Source of the DNA: Oscillospiraceae bacterium
GTDB taxonomy: Bacteria; Bacillota; Clostridia; Oscillospirales; Oscillospiraceae
Direction of reading: 5' to 3'
Length of the DNA: 64,000 nucleotides
NCBI GenBank assembly: GCA_017622295.1
Contig: JAGARK010000026.1
Location: 1 to 64,000 of the forward strand
Below the pieces are notes generated by a model, which made no database searches, was not told the origin of the DNA, and saw only the letters and a list, made by a program, of their open reading frames with translations. This document shows, piece after piece, positions 8,177 to 17,644 of the stretch. The stretch's first letter is position 1, and each line of letters opens with the position of its first letter. Made by a program: the position numbers and the translations under genes.

Positions 8177-8273
8177 AGTTGCAGCTTTCAGTTTAGCGCG
8201 CAGATGCGCACACCATAATTCTGCATTTTGAATTTTGCATTGTGCTGCCGACGGCGCACGTTAAACTGCAATC
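8176..8273. repeat. Dispersed repeat family A, copy 2 (with B module)
   Basis: The outer arms are GTTGCAGCTTTCAGTTTA and TTAAACTGCAATC. The interior has GCGCACACCATAATTCTGCA and ATTTTGCATTG, words also found at 16319-16431 and 61424-61540. It reaches the stop codon of the convergent cation transporter gene. Confidence 0.65.
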
Positions 8274-9445
8274 TAATGCAGCTCCTCCGGATCGAAGGTG
8301 ATGAGGGTCTCGTAGTTCCCCTCGCCCAGGTCGTTGAGGGCCGTAGTCAGGGCGCTGCGGATCTGCTCCTCCTGGCCCAGAAGGTCCGCAGGCAGCGCCA
8401 CGTCGAAGCTCAGAGCGGTGCCGCAGGTGCCCGGGGCCATCCGGAAATCGTGGATGGACAGGCGGCTGTCCTTCATCCGCAGGATCGACAGCACCAAAGT
8501 GCGCATTCGCTTCAGCTTCGGGTCATCGGTTTCCACCGGATCGTAGTGGATCACCAGATGAATACCGTGACTTTCCAGACATTCCCGCTCGATGTCGTCG
8601 ATGATCTCGTGGCACAGCAGCGGGTCCTCCCGGCAGTCCATCTCCACATGGATGCTGGCAAACCGCTGGCCGGGGCCATAGTCATGGACCATCAGGTCGT
8701 GGTAGCCCAGCACCTTGGGGGATGCCTCGATATAATCCACGATCCTTTGCCGGAGCGCCGGGTCCGCACCCTCTCCCATCAGGGGAGAGACCGTCTCCCG
8801 GGCCAGATTCCAGCCGCTGACCAGCACAAACAGGGCCACACCCAGACCCATCCAGCCGTCCACCTTCCAGGAGGTGGCATACTCGATGGCGGCGGCAACC
8901 AGCACCGCGCCGGTGGCGATGCAGTCATTGCGGCTGTCCGCAGCGGCGGCAGCCAGGGCAGAGGAATCGATGAGCTTTCCCAGCTTCCCGTTAAACAGGT
9001 ACATCCACAGCTTCACGGCGATGGAGGCCAGCAGCACAATTACCGTCACAACGGTGATCTCCACCGCCTCCGGATTCAGAATTTTCTCCACAGAGGATTT
9101 GGCCAGCTCAAAGCCGATGACAATGATGAGCACGGCCACCGCAAGGCCCGACAGATACTCCGACCGGGCGTGACCATAAGGATGCTCCGCATCGGCGGGC
9201 TTCTCCGCCAGCTTAAAGCCCACCAGGGTCACAATGGAGCTGGCGGCGTCGGACAGATTATTCAGCGCATCGGCGGTGATGGAAACGGAGGACGCAAGGA
9301 CTCCCGCGATCAGCTTTCCCACCGCCAGCAACAGATTGCAGCCGATTCCCACCACGCCGGACAGGCGGCCCACAGCGGCCCGGGTTCCGGTCTGAGTCAA
9401 ATCCGCATCCTCTCCAACCGCCAGGCGCATCAAAAAATTCGTCAT
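8273..9445 (-). CDS. Cation diffusion facilitator (CDF) metal efflux transporter
   Basis: 390 residues: six membrane segments (about 25-215) then a cytoplasmic dimerisation domain with His/Asp-rich positions. Metal-site motifs are ADALNNLSDAA (first site Asp pair), HPYGHAR, and DSRNDC in the later helix. Such proteins export Zn, Mn or Fe in exchange for protons; which metal cannot be told. The start at 9445 has GGAGG (9455-9451) at good spacing and is preferred over an in-frame ATG four codons upstream. Confidence 0.88.
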   Translation of the reverse strand: MTNFLMRLAVGEDADLTQTGTRAAVGRLSGVVGIGCNLLLAVGKLIAGVLASSVSITADALNNLSDAASSIVTLVGFKLAEKPADAEHPYGHARSEYLSGLAVAVLIIVIGFELAKSSVEKILNPEAVEITVVTVIVLLASIAVKLWMYLFNGKLGKLIDSSALAAAAADSRNDCIATGAVLVAAAIEYATSWKVDGWMGLGVALFVLVSGWNLARETVSPLMGEGADPALRQRIVDYIEASPKVLGYHDLMVHDYGPGQRFASIHVEMDCREDPLLCHEIIDDIERECLESHGIHLVIHYDPVETDDPKLKRMRTLVLSILRMKDSRLSIHDFRMAPGTCGTALSFDVALPADLLGQEEQIRSALTTALNDLGEGNYETLITFDPEELH

Positions 9446-9545
9446 AAAAACCTCCAAATGGGCGGAAAATACAACTCTACCCCCGGTAGAATCCGGGTTC
9501 TACCCCGGATAGTTTGCTCAACCGGAGAATTCTCCGTAAAACAGC

Positions 9546-9574
9546 GTGACTTTTTTTCGCTTCTGCGGTATGAT
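9546..9574 (+). promoter_or_regulatory. Promoter of the DegV gene
   Basis: GTGACT (9546-9551), 17-base spacer, TATGAT (9569-9574), with about 80 bases of leader to the start codon. Confidence 0.6.
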
Positions 9575-9653
9575 ACATGTATTCATACAGCGATTCCATA
9601 TATTATACGAGCAATTGTCTTCGCTGTCCAGTACTTTTTGGAGGTTCCGATTT

Positions 9654-10511
9654 ATGCCTGACTTTAAGATTATTTCCGACAGCTGCTGTGACTTTACCGT
9701 CAACCAGATGCAGGAGCTGGATGTTGTCCGCGTTCCCCTGTCCATTATCATGAATGACACCGCCACCCCCGACTATGCCACCGACGAAGAGCGTCACGAG
9801 CTCTATGACGCCATCCGGGGCGGCGCCATGCCCACCACCTCCGCCATCAATCCTGAGGGCTGGAGCGAATACATGAAGCCCATTCTGGACGAGGGCAAGG
9901 ACATTCTGTGCCTGTGCTTCTCCAGCGGTCTGTCCACCACCTATCAGTCCGCCGTCATCGCCGCCCAGGAGCTGCGCGAGCAGTACCCCGACCGGAAGAT
10001 CAACGTCGTGGACACCCTCTGCGCCGCACTGGGCCAGGGTCTGCTGGTCTGGTACGCCTGCTCTCATCGCGACGCCGGCGAAAGCCTGGAAGAAGTGACC
10101 GCATGGGTGGAGGAGAACAAGCTGAGAATCTGCCATTGGGTCACCGTGAACGACCTGTTCCATCTGAAGCGGGGCGGCCGCGTCAGCGCCACCACCGCCA
10201 TTGTTGGCACCATGCTGAGCATCAAGCCCATCATCCATGTCAACGACGAGGGCAAGCTGATCAGCGTCGCCAAGGCCCGCGGCAGAAAGGCTGCCACCGA
10301 ATTCATCGCCGCCAAGACCGCCGAAGCCATCGACAAGGATAATGTGTTCGTGGCCCATGGCGACTGTCCCGAGGAAGCAGAGGCTCTGGCCGCCATTCTG
10401 AAGGAAAAGTACGGCTTCAAGAACGTTCACATCGGCTATGTCGGTGCCGTCATCGGCGCCCACACCGGCCCCGGCGTTCTGGTCACCTTCTTCCTGGGCA
10501 AAAAGAGATAA
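9654..10511 (+). CDS. DegV family fatty-acid-binding protein
   Basis: 285 residues, standard for DegV (FakB-like) proteins that bind a fatty acid and, with the kinase FakA, present it for phosphorylation. Visible signatures: IISDSCCDF at the N-terminus, PTTSAINP (Thr/Ser of the head-group site), FSSGLSTTYQSA, the LKRGGRVS loop and HTGPG near the C-terminus. GGAGGT (9640-9645) supports the ATG at 9654; an upstream in-frame start at 9546 lies inside the promoter. It is monocistronic. Whether it is a true FakB or another DegV lineage is uncertain. Confidence 0.9.
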   Translation: MPDFKIISDSCCDFTVNQMQELDVVRVPLSIIMNDTATPDYATDEERHELYDAIRGGAMPTTSAINPEGWSEYMKPILDEGKDILCLCFSSGLSTTYQSAVIAAQELREQYPDRKINVVDTLCAALGQGLLVWYACSHRDAGESLEEVTAWVEENKLRICHWVTVNDLFHLKRGGRVSATTAIVGTMLSIKPIIHVNDEGKLISVAKARGRKAATEFIAAKTAEAIDKDNVFVAHGDCPEEAEALAAILKEKYGFKNVHIGYVGAVIGAHTGPGVLVTFFLGKKR

Positions 10512-10520
10512 GCATTTGTA

Positions 10521-10552
10521 AAGGGCGCCGTCAAGAGACGGTGCCCTTTTGC
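10521..10552 (+). terminator. Terminator of the DegV gene
   Basis: AAGGGCGCCGTC-AAGA-GACGGTGCCCTTTT; the stem carries one G:T pair. Confidence 0.8.
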
Positions 10553-10559
10553 TGCGGGT

Positions 10560-10642
10560 GGTTCAAATTGCAGTTTATCGTACAATTTATCGATATCAGA
10601 TGTAGGGGTGTTCGTAATCGGCGCTATAAACTGCAATTCGAA
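10560..10642. repeat. Dispersed repeat family A, copy 3
   Basis: A compact copy: GTTCAAATTGCAGTTTATCG at one end and TATAAACTGCAATTCGAATT at the other form an inverted pair. The core GGGTGTTCGTAATCGGCGC is almost the same as in the 63398-63503 copy. Confidence 0.75.
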
Positions 10643-10647
10643 TTCTT

Positions 10648-10686
10648 CAACGCAAAACGAGCTGCCTTCCGGCAGCTCGTTGTTAC
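10648..10686 (-). terminator. Terminator of the dCMP deaminase gene
   Basis: ACGAGCTGCC-TTCC-GGCAGCTCGT with a T-tract when read on the minus strand. Confidence 0.75.
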
Positions 10687-10687
10687 A

Positions 10688-11182
10688 TTACTTCTTATTC
10701 TCCTCCGGGATGAAGTCTAGGGTCAGGCTTTCAACGCCGGGGGTCAGGCGGGTGTATTTGACGCCGGCGGCATCCAGCATTCGCTTGGAGGCCAGGTTGC
10801 CCATGGTGTCCTTATACTTGTCGGACAGGTACAGCACTTCCTTGATGCCGCTCTGGATGATGGCCTTGGCGCACTCATTGCAGGGGAACAGCGCTACATA
10901 GATCCGGCTGCCCCGGAGGTCGCGGCCGCCCCGGTTGAGGATGGCGTTCAGCTCCGCATGGACAACGTAGGCGTACTTATTGTCCTGACCGTCCCGGTTC
11001 CAGGGGAAATCATCATCGCTGCAGCCCTTGGGCATGCCGTTGTAGCCGGTGGAGATGATGATGTTGTCCTGGGAGACGATGCAGGCGCCCACCTGGGTAT
11101 TGGGGTCCTTGCTGCGCTTGGCCGCCAGCATGGCGATACCCATAAAGTATTCATCCCAGCTGATATAGTCCTGTCTTTTCAT
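10688..11182 (-). CDS. Deoxycytidylate (dCMP) deaminase
   Basis: 164 residues. The cytidine/deoxycytidylate deaminase zinc motifs are clear: HAELNAI (His ligand and catalytic Glu) and PCNECA (two Cys ligands). The N-terminal DEYFMGIAMLAAKRS and VGACIVS regions match dCMP deaminases, which make dUMP for thymidylate synthesis and are often named ComEB in Firmicutes. GGAGGG precedes the ATG. It is a single-gene unit ended by the hairpin at 10648-10686. Confidence 0.93.
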   Translation of the reverse strand: MKRQDYISWDEYFMGIAMLAAKRSKDPNTQVGACIVSQDNIIISTGYNGMPKGCSDDDFPWNRDGQDNKYAYVVHAELNAILNRGGRDLRGSRIYVALFPCNECAKAIIQSGIKEVLYLSDKYKDTMGNLASKRMLDAAGVKYTRLTPGVESLTLDFIPEENKK

Positions 11183-11250
11183 AACGGTCCCTCCGCATTT
11201 TTATTTAGCATACCAAAAGCAAAAATGCTTGTCAATGAAAATATATGGAA

Positions 11251-11374
11251 GTTCAAATTGCGATTTATCGAACTGGCGCGGCGTGCGAAGCCGTGCCTTG
11301 TGCTGAGCGCCCTGGGCTTCCCCCGGGGGGAAGGCATGGGGCAGTGCATAACAGAACGATAAACTGAAATTTAA
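11251..11374. repeat. Dispersed repeat family A, copy 4 (with C module)
   Basis: The outer arms GTTCAAATTGCGATTTATCG and CGATAAACTGAAATTTAAA form an inverted pair. The interior includes GCTTCCCCCGGGGGGAAGGC, the family C palindrome, and GCGAAGCCGTGCC, also seen in the 37516-37732 copy. Confidence 0.75.
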
Positions 11375-11378
11375 AGCA

Positions 11379-11416
11379 TACAAAAACAGCGCACCGGTTA
11401 TCCGGTGCGCTGTCGC
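11379..11416 (-). terminator. Terminator of the heat-shock operon
   Basis: CAGCGCACCGG-TTAT-CCGGTGCGCTG lies just after the dnaJ stop on the minus strand. Confidence 0.8.
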
Positions 11417-11418
11417 AT

Positions 11419-12561
11419 TCAGTCAAAAATATCCTTGATGGTATCGAAGAACTTCTTGCGCTTAGGGGTCTCCTCCAGAGTACCATCCAGCTGGCGCAGC
11501 AGATCCTTCTGCTCCTTAGTCAGCTTGGTGGGAGTCTCCACCACAACGGTGAAACGCTGGTTGCCGCGGCGGCGGGAATTGCCAACCTCGGGAATGCCCT
11601 TGCCGAAGAGGGTGAAGGTGGTGCCGGTCTGAGTGCCCTCCGGCAGGTCGTAGGTCACCTGGCCATCCAGGGTAGGCACCTGGATCTGGGCGCCCAGAGC
11701 AGCCTGGGTGAAGCTGATGGGCACCTCGCAGAGGACGTCCATGTACTGACGGGAGAAAATGGCGTGGCGCTTGATGTAGATCTCCACCAGCAGGTCGCCG
11801 TTGGGGCCGCCGTTGGAGCCCACATTGCCCTCAGCCCGGACGCGGACGCTCTGGCCCTCATCCACACCGGCGGGAACCTTGACCTTGATCTTCTGAGTCC
11901 GTCTGACCTTGCCCTTGCCCTTGCAGGTGTTGCAGGGGGTCTTGATGACCTTGCCCTTGCCGTTGCAGCGGGGACAGGCGGCGGTGGACTGCATCTGCAT
12001 GCCCATGAAGTTCTGGACCGTACGGACCTGGCCGGTACCGCGGCAGTTGGAGCAGGTCTCAACGACGCCGTCGGCAGAGCCGCTGCCGGAGCAGGCGGCG
12101 CAATTCTCGACACGGGGAACTGCAACTTCCTTCTCAACGCCGAAGGCAGCCTCCTCGAAGGTCAGCTCCAGACGGCTCATGACATTCTCGCCCCGGCGGG
12201 GTGCATTGGCGGAGCTGCCGCGGCTTCTGCCGCCGCCAAAGAACTCACCGAAAATATCACCGAAATCGCCGAAGTCGCCAAAGCCACCGAAGCCACCGCC
12301 GTAACCGCCGGCACCGGCGCCAAAATTGGGATCTACGCCGGCAAAGCCGTACTGGTCATAGCGGGCCCGCTTGTCGTCATCGGACAGAACTTCGTAGGCT
12401 TCGCCCACTTCCTTGAACTTCTCCTCGGCTTCCTTGTCGCCGGGATTGCGGTCGGGATGGTATTTCATGGCACTCTTACGATATGCCTTCTTGATCTGTT
12501 CCGCGCTGGCGCCCTTCTCGACGCCCAGCACCTCATAATAATCGCGTTTATTTTCTGCCAT
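11419..12561 (-). CDS. dnaJ: Chaperone protein DnaJ
   Basis: 380 residues. The J domain has HPD ([10 protein letters not shown]) at about 32-41, followed by a Gly/Phe-rich region (about 75-110) and four CxxCxGxG zinc repeats ([32 protein letters not shown]). DnaJ stimulates the DnaK ATPase and delivers unfolded clients. The start at 12561 ([13 protein letters not shown]) has GAGGT upstream; an in-frame start seven codons earlier is less likely. Last gene of the hrcA cluster. Confidence 0.97.
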   Translation of the reverse strand: MAENKRDYYEVLGVEKGASAEQIKKAYRKSAMKYHPDRNPGDKEAEEKFKEVGEAYEVLSDDDKRARYDQYGFAGVDPNFGAGAGGYGGGFGGFGDFGDFGDIFGEFFGGGRSRGSSANAPRRGENVMSRLELTFEEAAFGVEKEVAVPRVENCAACSGSGSADGVVETCSNCRGTGQVRTVQNFMGMQMQSTAACPRCNGKGKVIKTPCNTCKGKGKVRRTQKIKVKVPAGVDEGQSVRVRAEGNVGSNGGPNGDLLVEIYIKRHAIFSRQYMDVLCEVPISFTQAALGAQIQVPTLDGQVTYDLPEGTQTGTTFTLFGKGIPEVGNSRRRGNQRFTVVVETPTKLTKEQKDLLRQLDGTLEETPKRKKFFDTIKDIFD

Positions 12562-12584
12562 TTTGATTACCTCATAAATCACCG

Positions 12585-12612
12585 AAAAGGGGCGGTTCGC
12601 ACCGCCCCTTTG
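12585..12612 (-). terminator. Hairpin between dnaK and dnaJ
   Basis: AAAGGGGCGG-TTCG-CACCGCCCCTTT. It may reduce read-through into dnaJ or protect the dnaK message. Confidence 0.6.
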
Positions 12613-12625
12613 GGGTTAACAGAAA

Positions 12626-14452
<1,827 letters not shown>

Positions 14453-14483
14453 CTATATATTAACCAAAATTTTTTACAGTTTC

Positions 14484-14562
14484 ATAATGCAGAATGCTGA
14501 ATGCATAATGCAAAATTAGGGCATTCCTTCATTCTGCATTTCGCATTTTACATTTTGCATTT
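14484..14562. repeat. Family B repeat between grpE and dnaK
   Basis: ATGCAGAATGCTGAATGCAT and AATGCAAAATT face CATTCTGCATTTCGCATTTT and CATTTTGCATTTAA, giving a palindrome of roughly 80 bases. It sits inside the heat-shock operon and should form a hairpin in the transcript. Confidence 0.75.
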
Positions 14563-15094
14563 AATTTGCCACCTGCACCATGGCGAACCGGACGATCTTA
14601 TCGCCGATCTTGAAGCCCTTCTGGAACACCAGGGAGATGGTGTTCTCTTCCATGGACTCGTCGTCGATGTGCATCACGGCGTTGTGCAGGTTCGGGTCGA
14701 AGGTGTCGCCCTTCTCGCCGAAGATTTCCACGCCCAGACCGGTGAAAATCTTCACAAGCTCCGTCATGGTCAGCTCCACGCCCTTCTTGTAGGCGGCGTC
14801 GGAGGTTTCCTGATTCAGAGCCCGCTCCAGATTGTCGTAAACCGGCAGGAGCTTTGCCAGGGTGTCGGCCTTGCCGTTGCCGTAGGATGCTTCCTTCTCC
14901 TTGATGGTGCGCTTGCGGAAATTGTCATATTCTGCATACAGGCGCAGGAAGGAATCATGCTCGGCGTTATATTTCTCCTCCCAGGGGTTGACCTCGGGAA
15001 CTTCCTCGGCAGGAATTTCTTCCTGAACCTCAGCAGTTTCCCCGATCACTTCCTCAGCGGGAGTTTCCTTGATTTCTTTTTCAGTCTTTGCCAC
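14561..15094 (-). CDS. grpE: Nucleotide exchange factor GrpE
   Basis: 177 residues. An acidic N-terminus (about 1-50) precedes the long helix (about 50-95, LRLYAEYDNFRKRTIKEKE) and the beta-domain (from GVEIFGEKGDTFDPNLHNAV). It drives ADP release from DnaK. The start is GTG with AAGGAGG 8 bases upstream, only 3 bases after the hrcA stop, so translation is coupled. Confidence 0.96.
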   Translation of the reverse strand: MAKTEKEIKETPAEEVIGETAEVQEEIPAEEVPEVNPWEEKYNAEHDSFLRLYAEYDNFRKRTIKEKEASYGNGKADTLAKLLPVYDNLERALNQETSDAAYKKGVELTMTELVKIFTGLGVEIFGEKGDTFDPNLHNAVMHIDDESMEENTISLVFQKGFKIGDKIVRFAMVQVAN

Positions 15095-15097
15095 GTT

Positions 15098-16177
15098 TTA
15101 TGCCTCCTTGGGGGTTTCCTCTTCAGCAACCGGCTCCGGAAGCTGGGGTGTCTCGGGCTTGCCAAACATCTTCGACAGGCTCTCGGCGAAATAACTCAAT
15201 CTCGCGGTGACCTTGGCATAATCCATTCGGGTGGGGCCTACCACACCGATCATGCCCTGCATACCGTCACCAATATCAAACTTTGTCATGACCACGCTGG
15301 TGTCCTTCAGTTCCGCGGACACATTTTCCGGTCCCACCAGGACCTTGGTGCCGTTGGTGTTCTGCATCACAGCGGGCAAATTGCTCAGTGCATCCTCATC
15401 CAGACCGCTGAGCACCTTCTGGGCTTTGTCCACATCCCGGTATTCGGGAAGACCCAGGAGCCGGGACTGGCCGGTGACCACCATATTGGCGCTGCCGGAG
15501 TGCCGGAGGGTGTCGGTGGTGAATTCCACGATCACGGGAACCAGGCTCGACGCCTTGCCCGCGGACCGCATCACCCGGTCCATCAGGCCTGCGGTGAACT
15601 CTTCCAGGGGAAGCTCGGTCATGGTGGCATTCAGCAGCGCACTCAGAAGCTTCAGATCCTCATCTGTCACAGTCAGCGGCAGCTTGATGAGCTTGTTGAC
15701 CACCTCGTCATTGGAGAGCATCACCACCAGGATGAAGCTGCCGGAGCCCGCCAGGATCAGCTCGAAGCGCTTGACCGTGGCATTGGCGGCCCGGGAGGCC
15801 ATGGAGATGGCCGGCAGGTCCGTGGCCTGAGAGACCATTCTGGCGACCTTTTCCACCAGCTTATCCACCTTCTGCATCTTTTCCTCGATGGCGGTGTTGA
15901 TGGACCTGGTCTCGTCGATGCTCAGGCGGTACTCTGCCATCAGCTCATCGACGTACAGCCGGTAGCCTGCGGCGGAGGGAATCCGTCCGGCGCTGGTGTG
16001 GGGCTGCTCCAGGTAACCCATGGTGGTCAAATCCGCCATCTCATTGCGGATGGTCGCGGAGGAGTATTTCATATCGGGCAGGGCCGTGATAGCCTTGGAG
16101 CCCACAGGTTCCGCTGTCCGAATATACAGGTCTACGACGCTGCGCAGAACTTTCTTTTTCCGTTCAGTCAGTTCCAT
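15098..16177 (-). CDS. hrcA: Heat-inducible transcription repressor HrcA
   Basis: 359 residues. A winged helix at about 1-80 (ERKKKVLRSVVDLYIRTAEPVGS, SSATIRNEMADL) is followed by the GAF-like dimerisation domain. HrcA represses class I heat-shock genes by binding CIRCE and depends on GroEL for activity. The start at 16177 has GGAGGAAG upstream; an in-frame start 16 codons earlier would run back into the CIRCE element. First gene of hrcA-grpE-dnaK-dnaJ, with autoregulation by the operator at 16195-16221. Confidence 0.97.
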   Translation of the reverse strand: MELTERKKKVLRSVVDLYIRTAEPVGSKAITALPDMKYSSATIRNEMADLTTMGYLEQPHTSAGRIPSAAGYRLYVDELMAEYRLSIDETRSINTAIEEKMQKVDKLVEKVARMVSQATDLPAISMASRAANATVKRFELILAGSGSFILVVMLSNDEVVNKLIKLPLTVTDEDLKLLSALLNATMTELPLEEFTAGLMDRVMRSAGKASSLVPVIVEFTTDTLRHSGSANMVVTGQSRLLGLPEYRDVDKAQKVLSGLDEDALSNLPAVMQNTNGTKVLVGPENVSAELKDTSVVMTKFDIGDGMQGMIGVVGPTRMDYAKVTARLSYFAESLSKMFGKPETPQLPEPVAEEETPKEA

Positions 16178-16194
16178 TTGCTTCCTCCGTTTCT

Positions 16195-16221
16195 TTAGCA
16201 CTCCATATCCTTGAGTGCTAA
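16195..16221. promoter_or_regulatory. CIRCE operator
   Basis: TTAGCACTC (16195-16203), nine bases, GAGTGCTAA (16213-16221): a perfect consensus CIRCE. It lies just downstream of the -10 box and upstream of the hrcA ribosome binding site. Confidence 0.97.
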
Positions 16222-16225
16222 GCAC

Positions 16226-16254
16226 ACTATACCAGAGAGTGCTAAAAAAGTCAA
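16226..16254 (-). promoter_or_regulatory. Promoter of the hrcA operon with extra CIRCE half site
   Basis: Minus strand: TTGACT (16254-16249), 17-base spacer, TATAGT (16231-16226). The spacer contains a further exact half site, TTAGCACTC on the minus strand (16245-16237). Confidence 0.85.
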
Positions 16255-16318
16255 GGGGATGAAAATGAATTATTCATTAACAATGCGTTTGCCAGCCCTC
16301 CAGCTATTCAGATTACAG

Positions 16319-16431
16319 TATGCAAAATGATGGTGTGCACAAAGCGCACGATTTAAATTGTTTTCGAAGAAAACTCCTCAATTTTGCATTCTGCATCTCG
16401 GGCACCTGCCCGATAAACTGCAATTTGAATT
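16319..16431. repeat. Dispersed repeat family A, copy 5 (with B module)
   Basis: It ends in CGATAAACTGCAATTTGAAT and contains ATTTTGCATTCTGCAT, GTTTTCGAAGAAAAC and TGTGCACAAAGCGCAC. The reverse complement matches the copy at 61424-61540 module for module. Confidence 0.75.
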
Positions 16432-16444
16432 CCTCTTCCTTTAC

Positions 16445-16476
16445 AAAAAGTCCTTTCCCGGCAGGAAAGGACTTTC
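16445..16476 (-). terminator. Terminator of the DUF421-DUF4363 pair
   Basis: AAAGTCCTTTCC-CGGC-AGGAAAGGACTTT lies directly after the 16479 stop. Confidence 0.8.
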
Positions 16477-16478
16477 GT

Positions 16479-16859
16479 TCACATCAGATTCCACCAGCTG
16501 AAGGTATGGGAATGGCCCATGGACTTCAGCAGCTGCGCCAGCCGGGCCGCGGCAGCGCTGTATTCCATCGCCTCACGGTCAGCGGCGTAGACCTCCAGCT
16601 CTGCAAATTGGGCATCGATCTCATCCATAGGCTCATGATCCGCAAAGGAGGCCGTGAAGCACCACTTTTTCTCCCAGCTCCTCCTGGCATCCCGGGTCAG
16701 GGACTCCGCCCCGGTCCAGTCCTCCGCCAGCGCCAGCCGGGCCGCCTGCTCCAGCTGGCCGGAGGCCGTCATATGAACATCCTCCATGACCTCCGCCACC
16801 AGAATCCCCGCCACCAGCAGCCCCAGCAGCAGACCAATGCCGATCCAGATTCTCTTCAC
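16479..16859 (-). CDS. DUF4363-like membrane-anchored protein
   Basis: 126 residues: one N-terminal membrane segment (about 4-24) then a helical soluble domain ending in HTFSWWNLM. Length and pairing match DUF4363 proteins, which commonly follow DUF421 genes in Clostridia. The GTG start overlaps the previous stop (GTGA), showing coupling. Function is not known; a partner role for the DUF421 protein is inferred from co-occurrence only. Confidence 0.7.
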   Translation of the reverse strand: MKRIWIGIGLLLGLLVAGILVAEVMEDVHMTASGQLEQAARLALAEDWTGAESLTRDARRSWEKKWCFTASFADHEPMDEIDAQFAELEVYAADREAMEYSAAAARLAQLLKSMGHSHTFSWWNLM

Positions 16860-17533
16860 TTCGCCGTCTCCTTTCCCATCCAGCAGACGTGGTCGCCCTT
16901 GTCCACCGTCAGAAGCCAGGTATTGGCCACGCAGGCCCGATATTCCGACAGAATCTGCCGGACCCAGGCTTCATCCTTGCCCGCCTGCTTCAGATTCTCC
17001 CGAAAAAGATAGCCGTCCTCAATGATGGTTACCGGCAGAAGCCGGTCCTTGGGCTGGATCCCCGCGTCCCGGGCGGTGACCGGCAGCTGGGCAGGGTATG
17101 GGAACACGGACAGATTTCCGTTGGTCTCCAGAATGGCGTACTGGACCGACTGGACATCCAGCACGTCCTTCTCCCGCAGATGGCCCGTCAGCTCGTCCAG
17201 GGTCACCCGGGTGCTGCGCAGGTTCTCCTGGAGGATCCGGCCATTTTCGATGAGGATCACCGGCTTGCCGCACAGCAGCCGCCGCAGCCGGATACTCCGC
17301 AGGGCCAGGGCGGAGAGCGTCAGCTCCACCCCCAGCACCGTCAGAATGGGCACCAGGCCGGAAAACAGCGGAATACCTCCATCCTGCATGGGAATCGCCG
17401 CCAGATTGGCCACCAGCATGGTCACCACAAATTCCGAGGCCTCCATCTGTCCGATCTGCCGCTTTCCCAGCACCCGGATCACACCGATGAGTACAAGATA
17501 CAGAATGATTGCGCGCATGTAAGATAAGATCAA
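16856..17533 (-). CDS. DUF421 (YetF-type) membrane protein
   Basis: 225 residues. About three N-terminal membrane segments with the family signature GKRQIGQMEASEFVVTML precede two cytoplasmic repeats; GKPVILIENGRI and LREKDVLDVQSVQYAILE are typical. The TTG start at 17533 has GAGGTGA 6 bases upstream. Some YetF-like proteins are linked to spore or membrane properties in Bacillus, but no reaction is established. It forms an operon with the DUF4363 gene. Confidence 0.82.
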   Translation of the reverse strand: MILSYMRAIILYLVLIGVIRVLGKRQIGQMEASEFVVTMLVANLAAIPMQDGGIPLFSGLVPILTVLGVELTLSALALRSIRLRRLLCGKPVILIENGRILQENLRSTRVTLDELTGHLREKDVLDVQSVQYAILETNGNLSVFPYPAQLPVTARDAGIQPKDRLLPVTIIEDGYLFRENLKQAGKDEAWVRQILSEYRACVANTWLLTVDKGDHVCWMGKETAK

Positions 17534-17591
17534 AACCCGTCACCTCATGGATAGGGTATCCCCGGATGGCAGGATTATTCAATTCTTCCTG

Positions 17592-17620
17592 TTTACTTTT
17601 CCGCAGGATTCCATTATGAT
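17592..17620 (+). promoter_or_regulatory. Promoter of the aldo/keto reductase gene
   Basis: TTTACT (17592-17597), 17-base spacer, TATGAT (17615-17620). Confidence 0.65.
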
Positions 17621-17644
17621 GAAATAAAAAAGGAGGAACGTCCT

